Shown: positions 1-12,167 of the stretch, one piece after another | How the letters are laid out: each line of letters begins with the position of its first letter | Numbering within the stretch: position 1 is the stretch's first letter | Source: Multifurca ochricompacta | Taxonomy: Eukaryota; Basidiomycota; Agaricomycetes; Russulales; Russulaceae | Direction: 5' to 3' | Length of the DNA: 64,000 nt | NCBI GenBank assembly: GCA_022496185.1 | Contig: WTXG01000001.1 | Coordinates: 1,984,001-2,048,000 of the forward strand | Position numbers and translations under genes: made by a program | The notes under the pieces: generated by a model | Databases searched by the model: none | What the model was told of the DNA's origin: nothing | The model's input: only the letters and a program-made list of their open reading frames with translations

Positions 1-2045
1 GCATTCCCTCGTGTTCTCCCTCGCCTCACGATCGATGTCCTCGCCCTCTCCGGGTCACCAGAAGTCGCAGCGCACCTCCCCTCCAACTTTGCGGATCGGA
101 CACGGATTGATGACGTACAGCTCGCTGTCGAATCACTAGAGATTGCCCTCGTCCTTAGTGGTGGAGAAGTGCTCGTGTACCGAATAGCAGATCGCCAGAG
201 TGTCACGGCTAGGCAGCTTCCCGATAAACACCTTGTGTCACTAGAACATGTTCCAGTCACAGATGGTTTACGCTTCCAGCCTTATTTTTTGGTTAAATCT
301 GAGGGGCCAGTCACTGCCTTCGCAATGTCGGATGTTGGTGAGCATTCCGGTCATTTATACCACCTTTCTTTTACCGTATGTACTGGCCAGGCTTCGCTGC
401 GGCCGCATACGCGAATGGATCGCTGTCCGTCATAGACATGCGTGGTCCCCGGGTGATGTTACATGTAGCAAAGGCCCAACAGACCACACACCGTCATTCA
501 TTCATGCACCGCAACTTGAGCAGCGCTGACCCGGTGGCGAATCTCGCGTGGACGATATGTGGTGTCAGGGCAGGTGAGTCTTCTCTATTCCGCGCTTGAA
601 GAATTTCCTGAGTCGGATCCTTTACAGACCCGACACCGCAAATCCGGTTGGTTGCCATCCGCGCTTCCGGCCTCATTCAGATCTATACTCTTGTGCGTGG
701 TAGTGGCGGCGTATGGTCAATTCCTCCCGCCCCTTCTTTCGAGGCCGAAGGTATTCCGGCCCCTTTGGCTGGCGGTACCTTCATTCTCGATGCGTACACG
801 GGCGCGCCGTGCAAGGCGGACAAGGCGCATCTGACAGTCGCGCTCGAGTCTAAAATCCCAGCCGATTCTTCTGAGGAAGGCGTGCGATGCTTGCTGCTCG
901 TCGTGGGTGCGAAAGGCGCACGGTGTTTAGCAGACTTCGGCGACGACCGAGTAGCGAGGGTCGAATGGGGCATGAAAGCAGGCAACGTAGTGCGTGCACA
1001 GGTTGTAGAACGGAACGGTAGTGCCATCCTCGTGCTTTGGCTTGCGTGCTATGCTTGTTGACATGGGGCGTTCCAGGGTCTTACGCGCTGGTCGTATTCA
1101 CTGATAGGCACGAGATTTTCGTTTATTCCCTCCCGATGCTGGAACACCTTCACACTCTGCCGTTGCCCACTGCTTCGTCAATGTAAGTGCACCCTCTCTG
1201 GCCATTCCTTCGTCCTACTTGAGGATAAACGGTTTGCCTACCAGACCTCCCTCAGTGGACTTCACAGGCGACCTCCTAACACTTATTCCCCTCCATGGGC
1301 CGGCGCGCAGCTCTAGTGTTCCATCGGTGCGCGCGGCCTCCCCGACTCCCTCGAACGCTAGCACCACCGCACGCGCCATCTTCGCCGCAACTTCAGCGCC
1401 AGGCGTTGTGCCACTATCTCCCGCAAAGTGCCTGTGCCTCGATTCGCTTTTCAACATTCGGCGCGGATACCACATACCGCTCGTTTCATTAACGGAACGT
1501 AAAGATGGCACGCAGCGCCCCGCGCCGCCCGCACCCACCCCCGTGAGCCTCGGACCGGCGGACTGGCGATCCTGGCTTGGTGGGCTGGTTGGCTCGGGGA
1601 ACGTGCCGGAGACCAGATCGATGCGCTCTGTACGTGTTCAGGCCGTGATCTGACAACGGGGCTAACAAGTTGGGCCTACCTGATAACTTTATAGTGGCCG
1701 GACCGGATAGACCTGTACCAGAAAAGTCGGTGCCCCGTGGTTCCCAGGCAGGCTACTCCGAGTGGGGAGCAGGATCGAGCAAGGCGGCAGAGGCCGCCGC
1801 GTCCACCGCGCGCACGAAGAACAATTTGTACGACAGGTTGCGAACAGCTGTTGTGGAGCGCGGGTGCGAATTTCCTTGTGTTCCTTAAGGAATATCCTTA
1901 CGATTGTATGCGTTACTTTAGGGAGATGCTTGGTGACTTGGAAACGAGCGTGAACTCTCTGGAACAAGGCAGTAAGAACATGCTCGCACAAGCGAAAATG
2001 TTGGCAGCAAAGCAAACTACCAAGAGCTGGCTGCCAAAGTTTTAG
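1..2045 (+). CDS. Tomosyn/Lgl-family SNARE regulator with C-terminal R-SNARE motif (5' partial)
   Basis: The frame is open from base 1, so the N-terminal WD40 propellers lie outside the window. What is visible is the Lgl-type C-terminal half (for example VLVYRIADR, GFAAAAYANGSLSVID, YALVVFTDRHEIFVYSLP), interrupted by at least six short introns, ending in TAG at 2043-2045. The last two exons join at 1863/1922 to give an R-SNARE-like helix (LYDRLRTAVVERGEML, then LGDLETSVNSLEQGSKNML). The Arg of VVER aligns with the zero-layer Arg of VAMP/synaptobrevin (VLER). Family knowledge: Lgl/Sro7/tomosyn proteins bind Q-SNAREs at the plasma membrane and regulate exocytosis; the SNARE tail is the tomosyn hallmark, while yeast Sro7 lacks a clear one. 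No transmembrane segment follows the motif, as expected for tomosyn. Confident in family, less so in each splice site. Confidence 0.85.
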
Positions 2046-2215
2046 ATACGTAGATACCCACAGAGGGTGGGCAGAGAGGAAGGGACGAGGCGTGCGCGTG
2101 TTCAGATAACGATAAGAATACATGCAAACCGTTTTGATACCAAGTAGTAGTACAATGAAACGATGAATGTGAAACCGTGTACCTATAGACAATATGCGTG
2201 CTAGCTGGCGGATCT

Positions 2216-2992
2216 TCACACCTTGGACACAAACACGTTCGTAGGAGCCACCGCCATCCTCTTTCTGTGCTCGTTGAGCATGCCGAGGAAGCCATCATCG
2301 ACAGTCGTCTCACAATTGTGATCCCACTCTTCAATGTGACTTGTCACCTGGTGAGTATCGTCCAGTCGAAGGGTCAGGAGCGAGTTAACAACCTGGGCAA
2401 GGCGAAATGAGTCTCCATGCCAATGTGCCCATTGCAACAGCAGAACAAGTACGCCTTACCTTGAACGGCGAAGCGGCCTGAGCGTCACGAAAGTATGCGA
2501 CGTCCTGATCAATAAGGAGTAGGTTGGCGGGTATCCCCGGGGGATTCTTAAGCACACGAAGTTTTTGTATCTCAGAACGCGGGAAGAGCTACAAAGGTGG
2601 AGCGATGTGTTGTGTACGACGTCAGATGCGACGTCAAGTAAAGTTGGAGCAGCAGTCAGGTATGCGACTTGCCTTTGGGAGCGCATCGAACTGAGCTCGG
2701 ATCGAGTATATACCGCGTGTGATGCCAATGGGGTCGCGGAAGACTGCTTCACGAGCGTAAATTTCATACGAGTTCTAAGGGCAGGGTCAGGCAATCAGAC
2801 TTCGAAAAGACCGGGGCGAGGACGTACATCTTGGGGTGTACATGAATACAGCTCGCGGAGAGAACGAATTATGCGAGGTTCTGGACCATCCGTGTGGATA
2901 GCGCGCTCTGGGAGTGAGCGCGTCTGATCAGGGGTAAGGCCCGAAGCATTGGGCTTATTTTCATTAGGAGCTGTTGTGCTGACAAAGATCAT
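2216..2992 (-). CDS. NTF2-like (SnoaL-type) domain protein, 190 aa
   Basis: Four exons on the minus strand close in frame: 2992-2828, 2774-2673, 2588-2460 and 2392-2216. The N-terminal 55 residues are low-complexity and start at an ATG (MIFVSTTAPNENKP); an in-frame upstream extension to 3103 is possible but looks like 5' UTR. The rest reads as an NTF2-like alpha+beta domain: YEIYAREAVFRDPIGI, then ALPKLFPRSEIQKLRVL, VNSLLTLRLDD, HQVTSHIEEWDHN. The motif of a small helical start followed by a beta sheet ending in 'HIEEWDHN' is typical of uncharacterised fungal members. Known members have varied enzymatic or binding roles, so no substrate can be assigned. The second intron starts with GC rather than GT (AAG|GCAAGT ... 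TTTGTAG); every GT alternative tried gives a stop. Confidence 0.72.
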
Positions 2993-3708
2993 TTGTTTTG
3001 GAGCAGACTGGGAATAAAAAGGTGGCTTCGGATTTGATACACGACGACGGAGAGATGTCGTACGTGTAATTTGGAGATGAGGAGAAAGTTGGCAGAGAAC
3101 CATTTTGAAAGAGCTGAAAGAAAGATGGAGAGGGGAGAGGGAGAGGGAGAGGGGGAGGATGAAAGGAACAATTCGAACTCGAGTTTAAATCATTGCATTT
3201 GCATTGTCGTTCATTCAAAAATACATCCGGCCGCCTTCAGAATCAGTCAGTTGATCATGAAAGTATGAAATGACAGAAAGGAGAAAGGAAAGGAAAAGAG
3301 AAAAGGGAGAAGTAGGAAAAGGAGAAACGAATGAGAATCTTTCGCACTGGTTTTAACTTTACAACAAATGGAACTTTCCATGTCCGTCATCGCCAGCACA
3401 TCAGACAGGTGAAAGTTCACTCACAACGCTGGCAATCCAAACCACCTTCCACCTTCCACCCTCATTTTCATTTTCATTGAAAATCAAATCAAATATATCA
3501 TATAGATATCTATTCACCCATGATATCAGCATGATGCATGCATGATGTATCATATCATATGATGACTATATTATGTAATCACATCTCTCATTCTAATTTG
3601 GGATAAATTACTATATTTGTAACTACTGTGTGGCACACTTCCTTTAGTGGAGCTCGTGGCCGTGGTCCAAACCGTGCACGCGTCCACTCACTCTACTCAT
3701 TAAAAGTG
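2993..3708. other. Intergenic region between divergent NTF2-like and Gos1 genes
   Basis: No coding potential recognised. It holds purine-rich tracts on the plus strand (GAGAGGG runs near 3125-3160 and AGGAAAGG runs near 3275-3330) and an AT-rich stretch at about 3480-3560 with many short ATATCATA and GATGCATGCATGAT palindromic units. It presumably carries both promoters. Confidence 0.5.
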
Positions 3709-4778
3709 ATGACCACCTACGATTCATTACACCGACAATGTCGCACCCTCGAATCTCTATTCGATACAAAGTTGACCTCCTATGCCCGTCTCGCTGCCTC
3801 TATATCTCGCGCCGGAACAGAACACGACCTCGAGGCAGGCCCATCCTGGCGCGAGGCGGAGAGCGAGGTTGAAGACTTGCTTGAAAAGGTGCCTATCCCC
3901 TTTTCCGCGCCCATCTTCCTCGTACCAATGAGTACAGACTGAAGCGTGTCATTCATAGCTGGGTGAGACGAATGCGGCATTGGACGCCGTCGCTCAAGAC
4001 ACTGATAGTCCACCATCTCAATCCATGCTGCGCGCAATTCAGCGTCACAGAGACGTGTACCAAGACTACGGGAGAGAATTCAGGCGGACAAAGGTACGCA
4101 CCGAACTAGATGACCCTCTCAACCCCCCCCCCCTTCCTGGCGTCATATTTTTTACACCTTGTCCTCACACATAACGCAATAGGCAAATGTCCAGGCAGCC
4201 ATTGATCAAGCAAATCTACTTAGCGGCGTACGCAACGACATTGAGTACGTTTCCTCGTTCTCTATTCGCTTCCCAACCAAGATTGGTTTACTAAGAGTGG
4301 TAAAATTGATTTGATATAGTGCATTCAAGTCTTCGGCTGCGGAAGCTTTACTCGCCGAGCGTGGCCGCATTGACAGCTCACATCAGATGATAGATGAAAC
4401 ACTAGAGTGCGCTTTCACTTCTGGTCTTCATCTTCTTAAGCACTTTCACTAATACAACTCACTTCTACTCTACTCGTGTACTTGTAGACAAGCTCATGAG
4501 ACGCGCACTGAGTTTGCGCGCCAACGATCCTCGCTTGGTGCCATCCAGACACGTATGGTCGGCGTACTTAGTTCGTTGCTTTCCATCCATCCATCTTTCC
4601 TTCCATCCTTCTGACTGTTCACATGCTTCCCTCCCTCCCCCCTTCCTTTCTAGATACAATACCGGGTATCAACAATGTCCTATCGATGATACACAAACGC
4701 CGGAGACGGGATACATACATCATCGGAGGTTTGATTGGTATTTGTTTATTTTTCCTTGTGCGTTACATGTTCCGGTAG
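3709..4778 (+). CDS. GOS1: Golgi SNARE Gos1/GOSR1 (GS28), Qb-SNARE
   Basis: Six exons close in frame to give 223 aa: 3709-3888, 3959-4093, 4183-4244, 4320-4406, 4488-4570 and 4654-4778. The protein begins MTTYDSLHRQCRTLESLFDT, has an N-terminal helical domain with the DYGREF(R)RTK segment, then the Qb-SNARE helix from about residue 135 (SSHQMIDETLEQAHETRTEF, then ARQRSSLGAIQTRM), the GINNVLSMIHKRRRRD linker and one C-terminal membrane anchor (TYIIGGLIGICLFFLVRYMF). The Gln of the RQRSSL segment sits where the zero-layer Gln is expected. Function in the family: intra-Golgi and ER-to-Golgi transport with Sed5, Ykt6 and Sft1. A poly-C run (4125-4134) sits in intron 2. Length and layout match the family. 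Confidence 0.95.
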
Positions 4779-4858
4779 TGCATAACATTCAGAGCGGGAA
4801 GCTGGTGTGAGGTGGTCGAGTGTTAATTTTTTATGTCTGGATACCACCAATAAGTCCT

Positions 4859-6088
4859 TTACTGATTGAGATCATTCGAGACTCGTTCTCGTCCTCGTGC
4901 GCTGACTTTCTCCATCGGCGCCACGTGTCCACCTTTAATGAACCTATGCCAATTCACTTCCAGTCGACGCACAACGCCCCACTGCGACTCATCTAAAGCC
5001 GCCAGTGATCTCTCCCTCTCCCTCTCCCACGAATCCTCGATTGGCCAATCACGTGTCTCTGCCACTATACATGCCATGTCCCACGTGCGCGTGGGTGCCT
5101 CTCTCACATCGGAGTAATCCGACTCGACAAGGAGGCGCGTTGGTGAGCAAGCACGGATTAGGGCGATAGGATTCGGTGAGCAGCCGTTGATAGCCGTAGA
5201 GAGAGACAGGAATACATTTGGATGGCGCTTCTAAACCACCTGTTAGTCCTCCTCGCAAGTGTTGGGGGAAGGTAATACAAGCGGGGAGTGACGAGAGGAG
5301 AGGAGAGGAGAGGAGAGGAGAGGACGTACTTCAATTTCGCGCCACACCTCAGTACTGAGCGTGCAGCTGTGCACATCAACGCTGATCGCGAACCACGCCG
5401 CACCATGAGTCGTTGCCATACGGTCGAATAGTGCAAGCGTCTGTGCTGGCGCCTTGACACTATGCAGGCTTACGTTGCGCCGGAGCTCGATAGCGAGAGC
5501 GAGCTGCGCCTCCAGGATAGCTAGTTGGTGTCCAAAAGGTGTCGAGAACGGTGACAACACGCGACCGTTATTCCCAACGCCAGACGCATCGGCATCGGTG
5601 AAACGGATGCGCGCGGCACGGTCAATGCCAACTTCGCCAAGCATAGCGGTCGGGAACTCGGTCAGGTGTGCACGCACATCGGCGATGACATCAGCGAGTG
5701 GTATCGGCGTTGGAAGCGTTGGAAGTAGACGCGCAAAGGCGGCCTCGAGCTCAGCGTTGGGAGGCGACGACGACAACGGTTCCGGCAGAAAGAGATTGCG
5801 GTAGTGAGTGGCATGGTCCGGGAGGGTACCAGCTGAGGCGTCAAGGGAGATTCTGTGTGTCCACCAAGGGTGGTAACCGAACCCGGGAACGACACGGTCT
5901 GGTCGCGCCCGCGCGAACTCAGCAACTTTAGACTGGTCCCCTTGCTGGGTAGACATTGGGCAAAGTGTACATGGGAGGGATTCGATAGTAGATGTTGCGA
6001 TTGAGGGCGCGTCTGTAGGATGGCAGTGAACATCGACGAGGTGCACGAGGACCTCGGGTACTGGTAAACCACGCGACGCATACGACAT
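4859..6088 (-). CDS. scn1: Scn1-like TatD-family metal-dependent hydrolase
   Basis: Two exons, 6088-5330 and 5230-4859, give 376 aa. Metal-binding residues of the TatD amidohydrolase fold are visible: HxH in VDVHCHPTD (residues about 18-25), Glu in MLGEVGID, His in NVSLHSVKA, and Asp in RLLVESDYSD. The 'GFGYHPWW' segment near residue 70 is typical of fungal Cut9-interacting protein Scn1 rather than of bacterial TatD. In fission yeast Scn1 interacts with the APC/C subunit Cut9; the TatD fold in general has DNase activity, and the biochemical role here is inferred. The single intron contains a (GGAGA)n microsatellite at about 5291-5325. The start ATG is 317 bp from the divergent Trm5 extended start. 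Confidence 0.88.
5291..5325. repeat. (GAGAG)n microsatellite in the Scn1 intron
   Basis: About seven tandem GAGAG/GGAGA units lie just inside the 5' splice site of the scn1 intron (the gene is on the minus strand, so the transcript reads CTCTC). Length variation here would not touch the protein but would move the donor relative to the branch site. Confidence 0.8.
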
Positions 6089-6405
6089 TATCTGATCTGG
6101 AACTAGCTCCCGCTGTGCTCTTGTGCGTCCTTGTAGTTATTTTGGAAATATCAACTTTATCCTTTACTCGAAACAGATTGACCCGTTTTCAGACGCGCAC
6201 TGTTTGATGAGCTCTTGGCGACGTCCAACGGGCTACACAACCTAGAGATCGCGTAAATCGCAGTCGCAGTCGCAGTCGCAGTCGAGATGATGCCGGAGTG
6301 TTCACAGTTCACAAGTGAATATGATTGTGATCGTGATCAATGATCATTGTTCGTGCGTGGCTCTGCTTTGCTTACGTTTCTGGCGTTGTATGCTTCTATG
6401 CTTTT
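6089..6405. promoter_or_regulatory. Divergent promoter region scn1/TRM5 with (CAGTCG)n repeat
   Basis: A 317-bp divergent intergenic region. It contains a tandem CAGTCG repeat (about four to five copies at 6260-6285) followed by GATCGTGATC-type imperfect palindromes near 6325-6340. No TATA box is obvious. Confidence 0.5.
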
Positions 6406-8399
6406 ATGCTCTCCTTTCACTCCCTCCTCAAATCCCATTCACCGCGTCATCTCCGACCCCTCTACCATTTAGAAGCACGTAACATGCGCCGAAAATTCAG
6501 TATAGATACATCCCCACCCCCAGCCCGATGGATGAAGGATGTACTTGACCGCAGCGTGTTCCATCGGACCATTACAGTACTCGCCGCTCAGTTACCCGCA
6601 GCCAAGACGGGTGCTGTGCTCAAAGCAGAAACCATGCGAGGGTCAGTCCATCAAGCCCATGTTCTCTAGCCGGGACACCCGATCAAACGGGCCCCATCTC
6701 GTGACATGTCAGACTAACACGCTGTGTTGTTTCCCTTCTCGTTCCGTTCAAATGAAGATTTATCATCAATGTGCCAAAAATACGCAGCATCGTGTCAGAT
6801 AGCGAGTATCCGGGTGGCGATAATAAACTCGTACTGCTTCGTGTACAGAATGAAGGTGCGTCAAGAGAGAGCCCCTACTAGCCCCTACTTTCTCTTGTCC
6901 GACCTATATATGTCTGTGACGCGCCGGAGACCAGCTATACTGATAGAAGGCCAAGCACATTAGCTGATCTAAGTACGGATGCTCAGTCTTATTTGAAATC
7001 ACAAAATGCATGTTTCACAACACACAATATTGAGCTTAAGTATGATTATTGGACGGCTGGTACGTTTAAATTGCCTTAACCTCCAGAAATACCTTTCTCA
7101 GGCTTTGATACACTAGATGAGATACTGCACGCGATCCTTCCGGAGGAACTCCTGGACGGTTCCCCAACGGGATTTTCGGTCACTGGACATCTAGGTAGCC
7201 TTTGCTGCGTAGCCTCTGCCGCGTGCTTTGACCATCGCGTTATGTAGCTCACATAAACCTCAACGATGAATATCTACCGTACAAATACATTATTGGGCAA
7301 GTAATCCTTGACGTGAGTGCGTTCCTCCTGGCGTTGTCTTGTCCTTGTAAACTGGCCCCATATAGAAAAACAAACGCTTGCGAACGGTGGTTAACAAGCT
7401 CGACTCGATCGATACCCAATTCCGGTTTTTTCAGATGGAGCTCCTCGCGGGAGAGCCAAATTATGTCGTCGAACACGTTGGTTTTTAACTTCTGCTCTAC
7501 CCTAGGTTCTCTAATTATATATATGGGATAGAGCGAATCCGATTGCTGCTTCAAGTTTGACTTTTCGCGTGTATACTGGAATTCACGGCTGCACACGGAA
7601 CATGCGCGTCTTGTGGATATGTTCCGGCCTGACGAACTGGTAGCAGACGTATTTGCAGGTGTAGGCCCGTTTGCATTACCGGCAGCGAAAAAGGGTTGTG
7701 CAGTGCTGGCGAATGATCTTAACCCCGATAGCTACAAGTACCTTAGCATTAATATCAAAGATAACAAGGTGAGTCGGTCACATCACGTCCATTGATGTCA
7801 GAGAAAAAACAAGTGTGGTGTAGGTCTCTGATCGAGTGCGTGCATCATGCGAGGACGGACGCGAGTTCATTCGACACGCAGCATTACGGGTCGCGGCAGA
7901 CCCTCTTCCTGGATATGCGGGGCCACCACTTACCCAATCACAACGCCGCACACAGTCACGGCACCGATCATGCGAGCCAATCCGGTCAGCGCCACCCCCA
8001 CCGCGCAAGCGCATTGCGCACTTCGTCATGAATCTCCCTGACTCGGCGATAACGTTCCTCGATGCATTTAGTGGTATTTTTGCGTCGTCATCATCAGAGT
8101 CGGATATTGATCTGCAAACATTGTATGATGTGATGCCGATGGTGCACTGTCATTGTTTCACTCGCGAATTGGAGCGGGAAGCCGCTGAGCGAGACATTCG
8201 ACATGTACGTGTCTTGCCTTGTTCTATTGATTAACTTGGCGTTGTTAACGGGCCGTGGCAGCGCGTTGAAGAGCAGCTGGGGTGCGTATTGGGTGCTGAG
8301 GATGAGGTTAGCGTGCACTTAGTGCGGTCGGTTGCACCCAATAAGGACATGTATTGCATTAGCTTCCGACTGCCTCGTGCGACAGCGACTGCTTGTTGA
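6406..8399 (+). CDS. TRM5: tRNA (guanine37-N1)-methyltransferase Trm5
   Basis: A class I SAM-dependent methyltransferase making m1G37 in tRNA, which prevents frameshifting. Seen: N-terminal domain ([24 protein letters not shown]), [55 protein letters not shown], the SAM motif [20 protein letters not shown], the motif ANDLNP, and the catalytic-loop motif MNLPDSA; the last exon ends TGA at 8397-8399. About nine exons. Two in-frame starts exist: ATG 6484 (MRRKFSIDT) and ATG 6406, which adds 26 residues rich in Ser, His and Arg with one acidic residue ([20 protein letters not shown]), a possible mitochondrial presequence. The exon join between 6855 and about 6960 does not close cleanly with the best donor (GAAG|GTGCGT); either a weaker donor at 6844 is used or a base is missing. 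Family certain. Confidence 0.93.
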
Positions 8400-8923
8400 G
8401 TTAAACTTAACCTACACTCCTACTCCTATATACCCTACCCTCACCATCATTATCATTCCCGCATACCTCCTCACGGTATTTGACCCTGACCCACGTCACA
8501 AGCCGGTCATGATCATTTGTGCGGTATAGGACTTATCCTTATCTTATGAGACATACCGGTACATTCGCTCCGAGGAGGACAATGTTTACGTCAGCGTCAG
8601 CTAACAACAAGAAAAAAAACTCATTTCGCTTTGGCACTTTGGCACTTTGACAAACGCACACACTAAAAAAGATAACTCACTCGTAACTGGCACACCTTGG
8701 CCCCCACGGTTTCCGTTCTCTCCCGTTCTCCTCTCCCATACCCATACCCATACCCTACACTACCACTACATTACACACAACACTAGAAACTGGACATTGA
8801 CCTATTAGGCGACATAGACCTTTACAAATATCCACCTCTTCATTTTCTACCAACACCCTCCCTCCTGGCTTAGTTGCGGGGTCCCTGCCCACCTACATAA
8901 TCATATTCCCTCATTGACGATTC
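8400..8923. other. Intergenic region upstream of the aspartate/glutamate carrier
   Basis: No gene seen. It is C- and A-rich on the plus strand in its second half (repeated CCCATAC near 8735-8755 and CACTAC-like units near 8757-8790), which resembles a basidiomycete core promoter. Both neighbours are on the plus strand. Confidence 0.45.
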
Positions 8924-11900
8924 ATGACTTCCTCTTCTGATACCTTGCCTGTGGTACACGCAGATTCCGGCAATTCCGATGGTCGTGCCGCTTCACGCGT
9001 CGTTCAGAGCGTTAAAAGTGTCGTGCGCGCACAGGAATCGGAGATAAAGCGCTGGCGTCGAACGTTCGACGGGAATGCCAAGGCTGTTGCGAACGGCGAA
9101 AAGTGAGTTCCGTTTGCCTCTCCCTTCATTACCAAATTAACATATACGGTTGCGGTGGAAGACTCTTAGATCGCGACCAATTTGTGAACGCAATCGCTCC
9201 CAAGGGTGACCTGACGCGGATCGGCCGGGCCCAGTTCGCCACCCTCTTTCGCGTTGCGGATGTCGCGAGGCGTGGTCTCCTCTCCTGGGATGACTTTGTG
9301 GTCTTCCAGACCCTGCTGAAGCGTCCAGACGCAGATTACTATATAGCGTTCCAGTACTTCGACGTGTATGCACGCGCCTGCTTTTCGCACATGGGTCAGA
9401 CAGCTGACTGACACTCGGGATATGTCACAACTCACAGCGATGGCTCTGGTACTATCACCTTTGATGAGTTCAAGAGTGTGTTCTCGGCCAACATTGGCCC
9501 TGACGCAATCCCATTCGATTTTGACTGGTGGGTGCTCACATCAACCTCAATACATTTTGCATGATGCACTGAGTGAGCGTATGAAGTGATTGGATCAAGC
9601 TCTACCTAGGAAAAAAGAATGGGACCCATGTTCTTGGGTGTATGCGTGCTTTGCACTATTGCTATCGAAAGGCGGCGCTGACAAGTTAGACAGACAACGA
9701 GTTCACACAACTCATGAAGGGCTTGCAGGGCGAGAGGTTACGCCAAGCGTTCCATTACTTTGATGACAACCAGGACGGGTTCATTCGTTCAGACCAGTTC
9801 AAGCGCATCATCCTCGTGGGTTATCCCAAAGCTATCTCCCAGCAAGCAGCGACAAAGATATTAATTGCTCCACAGGAACTTGCAGGGCATAAGCTCTCTG
9901 ATGCCGTGATCGAGCTCCTACCGACCCTTACAGCGCTTTCTCCCGGCGGTCGCATCTCATACTCAGAGGTCGTCGCGTGCCATAATGTAATTAGAGGTAC
10001 GTATACAGAACTGGCTTTGACTGGCTCTGGTTGACATGAGATATACTCCTGAATCGTGCAGAGATGGACATGGTCGAGCGCGTGCTGCGCGAGGCCACCT
10101 CAAAGTCCAAAGACGGTCGTATTGACCAGACGGACTTCCTCAATCACGCAGCGTCAAGCTCGCGCTATTCGCTCTTCACTCCCATGGAAGCATCCATCGT
10201 TTTTCACTTTGCCGGCCGTGGTGCTGCAGGCCAGCGTCTAGCTTTGATTGACTTTGCGCAGCTGCTCGACCCGCGCTGGCGCGCGCCGGGCGACACTGAG
10301 AGCGCAGCAGCTGAGACGGCCGCGCGTACTACAGCTTCGAGCTTGTTATCGAATTTTGCCCACTCAGCGTATAATTTTGTGCAAGGCGGTGAGTGCACCC
10401 AGATGGACCAAGGCGTTACACTAAAAATTAATTAATGAAAGGTTTTGCCGGGGCGTTCGGAGCAACCATCGTATACCCAATAGATCTCGGTATGTCTCTA
10501 TACGTCCTGTTGCTTGGCCCGATGCTCATATTTATTACCCCGTCCTAGTGAAGGTATGACAATACTATTCTGAAAGAGTGTCTAAGGAGAACCACGTTAC
10601 TATTTGTTGCCTTCTGCATAGACGCGGTATGCAATCTCATATTGAAGTCCGAGCCCAGTTATCAATGATTGTTGCACTTTTCTAGGATGCAAAACCAGCG
10701 AAGTACGATCGTTGGCCAGCTTTTGTACAAGAATAGTTGGGATTGCGTCAAGAAAGTACTTCACAACGAGGGTTTTCTTGGCTTCTATCGTGGTCTTGGA
10801 CCGCAACTGGTTGTAAGTTCCACGCTATCTATTCGCCATTTGGCATAGTGACCCCATTTGGTCTCTAAGGGCGTTGCGCCGGAAAAAGCGATCAAACTTA
10901 CGGTCAACGATCTTGTTCGCGGAAGGGCCATGGATCCGGAGACGGGCCGGATTTCGCTCTTCTGGGAGTTCGTGGCGGGTGGTACGGCAGGTGGTTGCCA
11001 AGTGGTGAGTTCCAAGTGATCGTTTCATAAGCATGGCAATGGTTCAATATGCCGGGCAGGTTTTCACGAATCCACTGGAGATTGTGTACGCGCTGTTTGG
11101 TGACGTCGTTCATATAAGATACTTACAGGAAACCCCGCAGAAAAATTCGATTGCAGATACAGGGTGAAGCAGCCAAAGTAGAAGGCGTTGTCCCTCGAGG
11201 CGCGGTCCATATCGTGCGCCAACTTGGACTGTTGGGTCTTTATCGGGGCGCGTCCGCGTGCCTCCTTCGCGACATTCCATTCTCGGCGATATACTTTCCC
11301 GCGTATTCCCATCTGAAGAAGGACGTCTTTCATGAGGGATACCACGGCAAAACATTATCCTTCTTCGAAACTCTAACATCCGCAGCAATAGCGTACGTGA
11401 TTGGTTGATGGCTGCATTCATCAGTGGCACGTTTTTAGTGATGACTGCTGACTGACAACTAATGGATCAATGGATTGATGGCGGTGGTTGACATGCAGTG
11501 GCATGCCTGCAGCCTATCTCACGACTCCGGCAGGTGCGGAAGTTCGTCACATATAGATATTCATGAACATCATCTAAGACCCCCACTTTGGTCATGTGAC
11601 AGACGTTGTCAAGACACGGTTGCAAGTGGAGGCCCGCAAGGGACAGCCAAACTACAAGGGCCTTGTTGATGCATTCACCAAGATCTGTACGTCGAGTCAG
11701 AGTGGTCAAATTATAGTATCATCCTCATTAAAAGAGAACGATAGATCGTGAGGAAGGTTTCAAGGCCCTGTTCAAGGGTGGGCCAGCACGTATAATTCGG
11801 AGCTCACCCCAGTTCGGGTTCACGCTTGTGGCGTATGAGTATCTTCACAAGGTAACGTCAAATGAAAAAAGCGAATGCTGTGTGTTTAACTGATTGCAAT

Positions 11901-12147
11901 ATTGATGCTTTGTGCTATTGCCTTGGACAGCTCCTACCGGTAAGTCACCCTGTCATGCATGTCGCGTTCCGGTCTGATGGGATTGTTCTGTTGACAGTAT
12001 CCGTGGAAAGAAGCGCCGCGAGAAGTCGAGACAGCGCTTACGACGCGGGGAGAGGAGATTGCGAAGACGCGGGCTCGAAATGCGCTGAAGATACTGTTAG
12101 ATGTGCATGGGGACTTTGGACGACGAACACCACCATCATCTGGGTGA
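8924..12147 (+). CDS. AGC1: Mitochondrial aspartate/glutamate carrier (AGC; EF-hand SLC25 protein)
   Basis: Carrier exchanging mitochondrial aspartate for cytosolic glutamate plus a proton across the inner membrane, part of the malate-aspartate shuttle. Roughly a dozen exons; exon 1 is 8924-9102, exon 2 starts at 9162, stop TGA at 12145-12147. The N-terminal half (about 330 residues) holds EF-hand-like repeats: a canonical loop [12 protein letters not shown], a second loop [12 protein letters not shown] with Gln in place of the terminal Glu, and degenerate ones. The C-terminal half has three mitochondrial-carrier repeats with signatures YPIDLVKTRM, NPLEIVKIRLQ and [11 protein letters not shown], each followed by a (Q/E)G-type half such as [16 protein letters not shown] and [16 protein letters not shown]. 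The long EF-hand domain resembles the animal aralar/citrin type; whether calcium regulates this carrier is inference. Residues after [14 protein letters not shown] form the C-terminal extension. Confidence 0.95.
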
Positions 12148-12161
12148 AAAAATGGTTAAGA

Positions 12162-12167
12162 AATAAA
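12162..12167 (+). terminator. Possible poly(A) signal AATAAA of the carrier gene
   Basis: AATAAA lies 15 bp after the carrier stop codon. Fungal poly(A) signals are loose, so this is suggestive only. Confidence 0.3.
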
